DNA from: Cylindrodendrum hubeiense
Lineage: Eukaryota; Ascomycota; Sordariomycetes; Hypocreales; Nectriaceae
Reading direction: 5' to 3'
Length of the DNA stretch: 42,043 nt
Assembly (NCBI GenBank): GCA_014621425.1
Contig: JAANBB010000360.1
Location: 1 to 42,043 of the forward strand
The notes under the pieces are model-generated. The model made no database searches. It had not been told where the DNA came from and was given only the letters and a program-made list of their open reading frames with translations. Below, in pieces: positions 33,828 through 42,043 of the stretch; position 1 is the stretch's first letter; the number at the start of each line of letters is the position of its first letter. Made by a program: the position numbers and the translations under genes.

Positions 33828-35803
33828 TCTGACAAACACGCACGCACACCGCATCCATTCCCATCCGCTATGCCTGGATCGTCCATCCACCCGCTACATC
33901 ATCCCTCACCCGTGCGTGCCCGCGACCTCAACCCATTCTCCGTACCCCCAACGTGCCGCTTCCGTATGCCATGCCCCATCATTGTTCCAAGACATGTCGT
34001 CACGCAACACCAGAAACCACTGCCACGAGACCACAGCCTCCGGATTGCCCGCCAAAACTCCCAGCCCAGCGCCTCACACCACCCGGCCACCCGGGGCTCC
34101 TGCATTCCTGCATTCCTGCCGTCTATTTGCCCCTCGCCTCTCGCCCCTCGTCTCGTCTCTGCGAATCTCACTCGGACGCTCACTCTCAGACTTCTGTCGC
34201 TGTTTGCCGCATCGCATCCTGCACCTGCGCCTGCGCCTGCTGCATCTGGGGGCGTTGCGCGGAGCCTCTGCCATTTGCTGCTTTTCAGCGCGCCAACAGC
34301 AGTTATGTCATATCTCCACTCCGCCCGCGTGGCGTCGACGTTTGATTGGGGGTAGCATGTCATCTTGCGCTCAAGGGCCCCGGTCCCTGGTCATGGTTCC
34401 CTCCATGTACCCTCGACTTGCAGACCAAAGTCCGCCAGTATCCCCCAAGGGTCCATGCCATCCCGCCCGAACCACCATCAAATGTTCCTTGGAGGCTATG
34501 ATTTTCAGCAGACCACAGACCAGAGGGCAGATCGCGGGTGCCAAGCCAAGCGACGTTGCGCTTCTGTCGTCACACTGCCATGATAGCCTCCTGGAATTGC
34601 CCATTTTTGTATCATCCGTCTCCTTTCATGCTGGCGCATTGTGTCATTCGACGAACTGGCTGTTCATCATCTGCTTTCGGCCACTCTCCGTAAGGGACTC
34701 AGATGCGTGAAGTCGTCACGAGAATCCTCATGCTCACACTTAGCGGCGTTGTGGTGTTGCGTCCCGCAAGGGTCGGCCAAGGAGGCTAGAATGGGCAAGC
34801 CGACGACACAAGGTTGTTATCCCACACCTCTAGCCTGCCTGCCCAGACCTCAAAGAGAGGCATGGGCATCCTACCAGCCACTCACAGCATCCGCCGACTC
34901 GATGCTAGCTCCCTCCCCTACCTCGTCGTCTGTGTTCCGTAAACCTCCCCTTGTCCTCGGCAGCTTGACACCTTGACATGTTGCGTCGCAAATGCCTCCT
35001 CGCCGCCTCAGGGGCAATTTGCCGCGAAGGCCGACTATCAATCACCATCGCTGGTTTCTAGGAAAGACATGTCTCCCCCTTTCAAATTGCGAAGACCGTT
35101 CCATGCTGCTGGCCACGGCAGTCGCTTTGTTTTACTTTTGACCTGCACCCGAGAGACGGCATCTAGACCCCGGGTGGTTCGGCGCCGACATCAGCCCCGT
35201 TCCACTTTGTCTCGTCGGTTGCCGTATCGGGTAACTGGATTCTCAATGTCTCTGAGGACTTTCTTGCGAACTACTGCACGGGGAATCCTCGCTGCGAGCT
35301 TTATCACAGACATGGCTCAGGCCATGCTCGCCTATCTTGCATGCGGTGTCTTCTGGTGCCTTCGCCCGTGAGAGTGTAGACGTGCGACAGCGCCGAGGAC
35401 GGTGCACATGGCCTGTTGATGGAATCGCGACCCCGAAAAACTGGTGTCGCGACCCTGATAGCACGACAGCGGGCGATAGGCGCCTCCCTCCACGGATGGG
35501 GCATGTTAGTTTGGACTCCCACAGCATCAGCAAGGAAGAGGTGACCGGGGTCCAGCCAAGGTTTGTCGCAATCGCGCACTGGCCACAATCTGACGCTGGG
35601 ATCCTCTCTGGGCTCCGTCTGACGAGCTTCGCTCAGCGATAAGCTGGCCATCCGGTACTCGCGCCTCAGTCTGGGGAAGACGATTGTCGTCAACGGAGCA
35701 GAGGGACCCAGTTCTAAATTCCTCGGCTCAGACACCACACCGCGTCACACTAAAAAGAAGGGTCCACCACGGACTGGTGGAGTTAGCGTCACGTCTACAG
35801 ACA

Positions 35804-35838
35804 GTGAGTGTGAGTGAGTGTGAGTGAGTGAGTGAGTG
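35804..35838. repeat. (GTGA)n microsatellite
   Basis: GTGA units run through 35 bp, interrupted by GTGTGA variants, for about eight units in all. They are flanked by unique sequence. Confidence 0.9.
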
Positions 35839-36979
35839 CGAGAGTGGCGAACTCGATTGCGCGCCGTGCTATACACGCCCATGGGGACCTTTCGACGGGA
35901 CGTCGGCCAGTTTGTCCAATGACGACCATGGTATCGCCGAGTGTCAAGCTAGATAACCGCCGAAAGAACACCGGGGCGCTCACGGTCGGCCATCATCTGC
36001 CTCGGGTGCGGTTGATCAGTTGCGCTACACGGCACGCATCCAATCTAGATGTTGGCGGTCGGAGCATGTTGGAGGGTGGGATGTGGGATGGTCCGCCCCC
36101 CTCGACGAATCGTCTTCATTCCCTGACCACCAAGTGCGATGGATGGTCGAGTCGGCTGAGCCTCCTTTGACACTCCTAGGTCGGTCCAACCCCGCGCTAC
36201 TGGCGGTTGTTCTAGAAATCAAGACGACGATGACCAACCACGAAGCCCAGGTGCTTCGATGCCAGATTGCAAAGGAGGGGCACATGACAGAGAAGACACA
36301 TTCCTCGCCACGGCCACGGGAACTGGCAGCGACTGTGTGCCAATGCTGGAGTACATACTTGAGAGTTGGCTCCCTGGATTGCGGATGTCTGCGGTGATTC
36401 GCCAAGCTCGCCGCTCACCGCTGCTCTTCCCGCGACCATGATGGACGGCTGTTCTGAACACCGTGGGCACGGCTGGGAGGATGGGCGCCCAGAACACCAT
36501 ACAGAGCGCACACACAGATATGGTATACCACACCTCCGCTGCGTTAGCGGATGGCGCGATGCACCTGGCGTGGCCTCTGATTCACCCGCGAGAAATGCAC
36601 TCTCGACACGGCGGGCATAATGGCCTGCGTCTGGGCGCCTCTTGGCCATCCCTCGGCCCTCGTCTCATCTGGGCCCGTCGGCCAACAACCGACACCGCAC
36701 GCACTATAGCACATCGTGCAGAAGGGAGACCCAGGTGCCGGACACCGGACATCAGACACCACACATCCAGAATAGGAGGGTGGGAATGGAGGGGGAGCAG
36801 GGGTCTGGTCGTGGGTTTTCTCCCCCAAAAGTTTACCCCTCGATCTGGTGGGGAATTGCCCAATCTCCATCAACGACAGGCCATTTCTGCATCGCAGGGT
36901 CACGGTGCCAGAAAGCGGCGTGGTATATGATGCTACTTTGTCCGAGAGGCCATCTACGCCATTCGCCGGCGTCCCAAGG

Positions 36980-37005
36980 GAGGCGGAGGCGGAGGCGGAG
37001 GCGGA
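36980..37005. repeat. (AGGCGG)n hexanucleotide repeat
   Basis: Four tandem AGGCGG units with a partial fifth. In one frame this would encode alternating Glu/Ala, but the surrounding frame has no other support as a gene. Confidence 0.85.
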
Positions 37006-39590
37006 CGTCAGAGGAATCGTCTACGGCACCCGTCGCGCACTAGGGAGCGGCCGAAGAATCGAAGCAAGTGAGCAGATGTTCCGATCCAAGTGGCCCAAGT
37101 TTGCTACCAAGCCACCCCGCTGATGCGGCTACACATCTGCAGAAATATCCTGACACTGTTTCCCAGCGATGTCCCCTGCTTCTTTGCCTGCCAACGTGCG
37201 TGGGTCATGTTTCACCAGCGCCCGTCGAATGGCGATAGATGGTTTCTGGATGTCAATGCGGTTCTTGGTTGGTTTCCATTTTACGCAAAGAACGCGAATA
37301 CGTACAGCACCCGCAAATCAATGCGATACTGCGACCCTGCGCCGACCGATGACCTACATAGCCTCATGTGCGTGTAAGTGGGTGGAGGCTCACGACGACC
37401 CGGCTGCTGGTCCTACAGACGTTTACGATGCCCAATTCTCGGCGGGTGACATGGCCCCGATCCCGTTCGAGGTCCACGATGCATCGAGGATTCGGTATGG
37501 TAGCAGATGAATACACACACCTTCCTTACCTGATACTGCTTTGGTACGCAGACTGTCGCATTGCGCACACTACTGCGGCCGTTGTGGCTCCTCCACCTGA
37601 AGGGCCGCATTGCTTCTTGCAGTTGCCTTCACTGGTCCCTGCCGGTGGATGGGAATCCGCGAGATGCGCTCAGCATGGCTTTCTTCATCAATATCTGAAA
37701 GCTCGAGTTCTGAATATGGCGTTGATCTTCCTTCATCCCAACTTTCAAGGCACTCAATGCGAGACCATCCGTTCCCACTACGCTAACCGCCAGGACCCAT
37801 CGCCTTTTGTGGGACAATGGATCTCACCGCAAACGCACACCAACCTCGCGCGCATGCTTTAACCCCGACCACCTAAGCATCGCGGAGCCACGATGACGTC
37901 GGGAGTCCACAGGAGCTTTCGCTGGCATGGATTGGAAGGGGGGCGGCGCTTGGCCAACTGCTTGGGTGAACTCTCAACGAAAGTTCGCGATGACCATTAC
38001 AGCATCAAATTGATGAGATTAGATTGCAATTTGTGGGCGTGTGCACCGTTCTTTAGGACTGGACCCTGAAGCAGGGGTTGCACAGTCGTGCAGCCAGGTG
38101 CCGAACAGTCTCTCGTCCTTGCACAGTTGCAGTGGCCGACGCGAGGAGACGCACGGTAAATGAGTTTGATCACTCCTGGCGCGGGCATGGCATGATACTG
38201 GCACAACCTCTGGCGACTTTCTCCGACCGGCCGAGCTTGCTTAACAGGAGCCCACACACTAGCCTCGCTGGTGGAGCACAGTTGCAGTCTCTATTCGCAA
38301 TGGGACAAGTGTCGCTGGGCCTGTGCTGTCCTTGTCCTGTCAAGGATAGCCTCGCCTGTGAAGAAGCGCGAGTGAGGCTGACTGACCGCCACGATCAGAC
38401 TGGACATCGACGACGTTGGTTTGGAGGGGTAACTTTTTGGTGCACCACCAACACCGCAAAAATCTTCCCCGCCCTTCGGGGTCCCTTCGGGGTCCAATTC
38501 GCTTTGCCGGTGGCCTCTGCCTCTTAACGGTTGGATGCCTTGCAAGCTTGCACTTGGAACCTGCTAGACCCTGGTCATCCGGGCCCAGAAGACATTTACC
38601 ATCCGCCTATTGGCGGCCATGCATGTCGCGGAATGGAGCAATGGTGAATTGGACAAATGCGGCCAGCCTATTCCAATGCAGCTGCGTGCTGATCATCCAG
38701 ACGCAGCGCCTACGTATGTACGATCCTATCCGGCGTACATGGAACACAGTCATGCCAGCCACTGGCGCGAGAGGCGTTTCAGCTCGAATGTCACTACCGG
38801 CACCATCTCGACGTTGACAGCCGCTGCGGTCTGGGTGGCTCGCGGCATCTGGCCATTGCCGACGTGGGCTGATGACGGGTGAGCAGAATGCCATGTAAGT
38901 CAACACGCCGATGTTCATGCGGCTCTAAGAGATCACGAGGCTCTGCAAATCGAATAAGTGCCGCAACAATATGGATCTCGCTCCCATTGACTGCCTAGCG
39001 AACTCAAGCTAGAGAGTAGCGGGTATCGTGTACTTTGGGAACCTTTTCCTGGGAGTGAACTATTTCGAGATGCTTGGCTTACTTAGTGGAGATGGCGATC
39101 GTACGTGTCCCGCATCCCATCGATTCCTTGCTGAGGGTTTGCCTTGATCCTAGTGGTGTATATTGAGTGATTTCCAGTGCATTGGTTCCGATCATGCCGC
39201 TTCCAATTGCTGTCATCGTCATCGCGATGTCGATGTCGCGTGCGGAGAAATCGAGCCATTGGTATCACAAGGCAAGAAAATTTCTAACCGAGTTGGCACC
39301 CTTCTCGTTGGAACTGAACTTGAAAGGTTCCCACAGAGTCTAGCAAACCCCCTCTCCAATACAACGAGGGAGCTTATGCTTAATATTTTGTAGGTTAGAG
39401 GCTTGGGGGAGACATCTCTGTTCGTACATCATTTCGTACACGGGCTTTGTAAAGTACAGGGTAGCATCACACCACTAACACCCAGCCAGCCCTCAGTTGG
39501 GATATCTTTTACCTTCCCTCGACAAGCACAACGTCCATATCTAATACCGACAGCTTTCACACATATCCATATAATCGTAGCGCCTCTTCC

Positions 39591-40511
39591 TTAGGGCTGA
39601 ATGTCCACCAGCTTCTCCAGCGTGCGGAACCCATCGTGTGCAAATCCCTTGGTCACATCCACCTTGTACTGCTTGCCATCTACTTTGATAACTCCGTAGC
39701 CCATGTCTGTCCACGCTGCCTTGATGCCATTGAACATGCCCGAGAACCCGCGACCGAGCTGGCGGAATGGCACTGTCAATAGGTGCTCCATGTCGAACTT
39801 GCGAATAGCCTTGCGCTTGGCCTCCTCGGCGCGCTTGATCTCCAGGCGCCTCAGCTCGGGGACGTACTCCTCTGGCAGAGAAAAGCGAGACTTGAGTGTC
39901 ACCTTGTCGAGCGTCGTGGTGATCACCTTGGGCTCAAGCAGCGGCATCATGCGCTTCACGGTGATTTCCACCTGGAGAGGCGCCAGGCCGGTCGAGGCGG
40001 CGCTGCCGGCAGCAGCGGGGACCAGTTTCGCTACCTGCGAAGGGAGAACACGGATTTTGCTGACGATGTTGGGGGTCTTGGTAATAAGGTACAAGCCCAT
40101 GGAGCCAAGAAGGACGTAGGATGCGCCGAAGACGTAGCCGACCCAGATGGGCACGCCCTCAGGCTGGGTTATGACGGTCGGGGCGGTGAAGGCGGTCCAG
40201 GAGAGAATGGTGATGCCGCTGCTCCAGCATCCAAAGTAGAACCAGAAATGTGAGGGCCCTTCGTAGAGGATTGTTGGACTGGGCTTGGTCGCGAGGCTCT
40301 TCATGAAGGCATATCGGCTCGGGCCAACGGAGGCGGCGGTGTGAGGGGCGTGTCTTGACGGGGCCGGCGCCCGGGTGGCTTTGGTAGCGGGTTCGGCGGC
40401 CCGGAGGCGGAGGGAGGTCGTGAAGAAACGGGAGCGAACGGCGGCGAACTCGGTGCGGGCAGCGAGGGGCCGGATGCCGGGGAGGCAGAAGCCCCGGACG
40501 AGGCCAGCCAT
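39591..40511 (-). CDS. mitochondrial membrane protein, TMEM223-like
   Basis: Single-exon frame of 306 residues (ATG 40511-40509, TAA 39593-39591). The N-terminus is Arg-rich and lacks acidic residues at first (MAGLVRGFCLPGIRPLAART), typical of a mitochondrial targeting sequence, with FFTTSLRLR as a likely processing region. The mature part reads TILYEGPSHFWFYFGCW, entering a first hydrophobic segment (about 88-110). A second one is around IWVGYVFGASYVLLGSMGLYL (about 122-142). A soluble C-terminal domain follows, with LQVEITVKRMMPLLEPKVI and a basic helix. This two-helix layout after a tyrosine/glycine-rich motif fits TMEM223/TMEM70/TMEM186-type proteins, which in animals assist respiratory-complex assembly. 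The family call is from overall pattern and is moderate. It is divergent from PDX1, 703 bp away. Confidence 0.75.
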   Translation of the reverse strand: MAGLVRGFCLPGIRPLAARTEFAAVRSRFFTTSLRLRAAEPATKATRAPAPSRHAPHTAASVGPSRYAFMKSLATKPSPTILYEGPSHFWFYFGCWSSGITILSWTAFTAPTVITQPEGVPIWVGYVFGASYVLLGSMGLYLITKTPNIVSKIRVLPSQVAKLVPAAAGSAASTGLAPLQVEITVKRMMPLLEPKVITTTLDKVTLKSRFSLPEEYVPELRRLEIKRAEEAKRKAIRKFDMEHLLTVPFRQLGRGFSGMFNGIKAAWTDMGYGVIKVDGKQYKVDVTKGFAHDGFRTLEKLVDIQP

Positions 40512-41214
40512 GATGTGATAGAAAGTCGATTAGCGAGAGGTGGGTCGATTGTAAAAGCAGAGGAGAGGGCTATCCGAGCTGGGGAATGCTCAATTGGGGG
40601 CGGGATGTCATGAGAGTGCAGCCATTGAAAGCCGCTGTGGTGGTCAGCTGTTGCGAATTGAAGCTATTCAAAAATCCATGATCCAACGGTCCCAGGGTTT
40701 CGGTGCGCACGGACCCGCGCAGGGGCGCGTTAAACCGCGCCAGGCCGGGGGTTTGTGGTTTGGCGTGACGGTCGGTTTCCGGCCAAATGTCGTCCGAGGG
40801 GAGCCAGTGACAAAATACAGTGGGACAGTTGAGATATTAACGGGCATGGGCGTTGAACGAGGGCGTCACAACACGAAATGATTTGCGGTGGAGAGGGACA
40901 CCGACGAGATAACCGCTGCAGCAAGTCTTGGGAACATGAAACCATTTTATTCAACAAGTATTGTCGCCGTATCATCATGTTGTAGAGCTGTAAGCCTGTT
41001 CTGTCTACCTCCTTTACATCGGCGGTCCCGCCAAAAAAAACACCACCTGGCCCGTGCGCACCCACCCAGCATCGGCGCCATCCCAACAGCTTCAGCGAAA
41101 GCAGCTCAATAAATCCCATCTTCCGACAATCCCTCACCACGGCCGTCGCCTCCCCCGTCCATCCGCCCCGAACCCCAACCCTCGCCGATTCTCCGTGCGC
41201 AATTGAGCTCTCCA
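40512..41214. promoter_or_regulatory. bidirectional promoter region between TMEM223-like gene and PDX1
   Basis: The 703 bp between two divergent start codons must hold both promoters. It includes GC-rich and AT-rich blocks, CATCATG-type sequence near 40975, and an A8 run near 41033. No specific binding site is identified with confidence. Open frames in this interval are short and mirror each other. Confidence 0.5.
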
Positions 41215-42043
41215 ATGGCGTCCTTTGCGGCAGCATGCCGAGCGTCTGCCCGCCTTGCCAGCACCCGGGTTGTCGCTCGTAGTACGTTCTCTCCTGCGTC
41301 CCGCCACTTCTCCGTCTCCCCCAATATGCCGCTCGCGGAGCGATCAAGAAGCGTAGACTAACACCGCCCGCCACCGAATGTAGACTTCACCACCTCGTCG
41401 CGATGCCTCGCCGCTCAGAACTTCACGATGCCGGCCCTCTCGCCAACCATGACCGAGGGGAACATCGCCAGCTGGAAGGTTAAGGATGGGGAGACATTCA
41501 GTGCCGGCGACGTGCTGCTGGAGATCGAGACCGACAAGGCCACCATGGATGTTGAGGCCCAGGATGACGGTGTCATGGTTAAGATCATGACCCAGGACGG
41601 CAGCAAGGCCGTGCAGGTCGGCTCCCGCATCGCCGTCATCGCCGAGGCCGGCGACGACGTCAACACCGTCGAGATCCCCGCCGCCCCCGTCGAGGCTTCC
41701 AAGGAGACCGCCGCCGCACCCTCCGCCAGCGAGTCGAAGCCCGCCGAGACCAAGGCAGCCCCCAAGCCCGTGGCCAACGGCACCTTCGAGCACAGCTACC
41801 CTCTCCTGCCCTCGGTCGGACACCTCATCAAGGAGAAGGGCATCAGCAAGGACGACGTAAGCAAGATCAAGGGCACCGGTCCCCACGGCCGCCTGCTCAA
41901 GGGCGACGTCCTGGCTTACCTGGGATCCATCAACCCTGAGACCCCGGCCGCTGTCGAGGCTCGTTTCAACACCCTCTCCCACCTCGATCTCAGCAACATC
42001 AAGGTCGCTGAGAAGAAGGCCCCCGCCCCCAAAGAGGCTCCCA
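41215..42043 (+). CDS. PDX1: pyruvate dehydrogenase complex protein X (E3-binding protein), N-terminal part
   Basis: Mitochondrial matrix protein that anchors dihydrolipoamide dehydrogenase (E3) to the E2 core of the pyruvate dehydrogenase complex. Exon 1 is 41215-41281 and exon 2 is 41384 to beyond the edge. The 102-bp intron is GTACGT...GACTAAC...TGTAG. The first 30 or so residues (MASFAAACRASARLAST and on) are a targeting sequence. The lipoyl domain starts at QNFTMPALSPTMTEG, with the lipoylated Lys predicted at K74 in ETDKATMDVEAQDDG. An Ala/Pro-rich hinge (about 120-157) precedes the peripheral-subunit-binding domain (about 161-200, with VSKIKGTGPHGRLLKGDV). KATMDVEAQDDG is the form I associate with protein X; fungal E2 usually has KAQMDFE. 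At least 242 residues are present and the C-terminal part lies outside the window. Confidence 0.92.

Larger units (their letters stand above)
31544..39590. other. gene-poor tract of about 8 kb
   Basis: No gene I can support over eight kilobases, unusually long for this window. The left part (31.6-34.4 kb) is GC-rich, with many ATGs and mirrored open frames on both strands (largest plus frame 33471-34355, His/Pro/Ser-rich, no ATG at its beginning). The right part (35-39.6 kb) has only short, mixed frames without third-position bias. I see no long terminal repeats, no transposase or reverse-transcriptase motif, and no strong AT enrichment that would suggest repeat-induced point mutation. Several simple repeats are scattered through it and are listed separately. 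It could hold non-coding RNAs, a large promoter or many-exon genes I cannot resolve. The right end includes the 3' UTR of the TMEM223-like gene. Confidence 0.5.

Noticed and set aside
33471..34355. 294-codon plus-strand open frame
   Set aside because: It does not begin at an ATG and has a His/Pro/Ser/Arg-rich low-complexity translation over tandem repeats. An antisense frame is also open, and no domain or intron signal supports it.
41344..41982. 212-codon minus-strand frame antisense to PDX1
   Set aside because: Shadow of the lipoyl-domain exon; Gly/Leu/Asp-rich with no family.

Overview
This is nuclear DNA of a filamentous ascomycete (Pezizomycotina), most likely a Sordariomycete and possibly Hypocreales. 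Genes are mosaic, with short GT-AG introns of about 48-121 bp and fungal branch sites (CTGAC, CTAAC) just before the acceptor. Codons favour C or G in third position. The products match well-known fungal families; for example, the PP1 C-terminus and the 93-residue G gamma agree with what I remember of the Neurospora proteins. No bacterial, viral, CRISPR or rRNA features were seen, and no tRNA or transposon was recognised.

Layout from left to right. A possible 5' fragment of a minus-strand gene lies at the edge (1-76). Then come an ALKBH6-type dioxygenase (+, 1241-2150) and, 23 bp away and convergent, a DFG10/SRD5A3-type polyprenal reductase (-, 2174-3172). A 2.6 kb stretch follows that may hold relic exons. 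Next are eIF3a/TIF32 (-, 5751-9138), the G-protein gamma subunit (+, 12944-13283), an Rdx/SelW-like thioredoxin-fold protein (+, 14710-15307), and the PP1 catalytic subunit (-, 16444-17730). After those come an NTO1/BRPF-type PHD protein of the NuA3 acetyltransferase (-, 21283-24881) and a leucine-rich-repeat protein (-, 27702-30318). An unassigned exon-like open frame (-, 31238-31543) is followed by about 8 kb with no gene I can support. The right end has a TMEM223-like mitochondrial membrane protein (-, 39591-40511) facing away from the N-terminal half of the pyruvate dehydrogenase X component PDX1 (+, 41215 to the edge).

These are mostly dispersed housekeeping genes (translation, signalling, chromatin, glycosylation precursor synthesis, mitochondrial metabolism). 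They do not form a metabolic cluster or a defence island, and I see no convincing undescribed multi-gene system. The points most worth a second look are: an ALKBH6 intron that cannot be removed in frame with GT-AG splicing; an intron in the PP1 stop-codon region whose retention would give a different C-terminus; in-frame upstream AUGs on the G gamma mRNA; the orphan exon at 31.2-31.5 kb; a possible relic gene at 3.8-5.1 kb; and the long gene-free tract at 31.6-39.6 kb.
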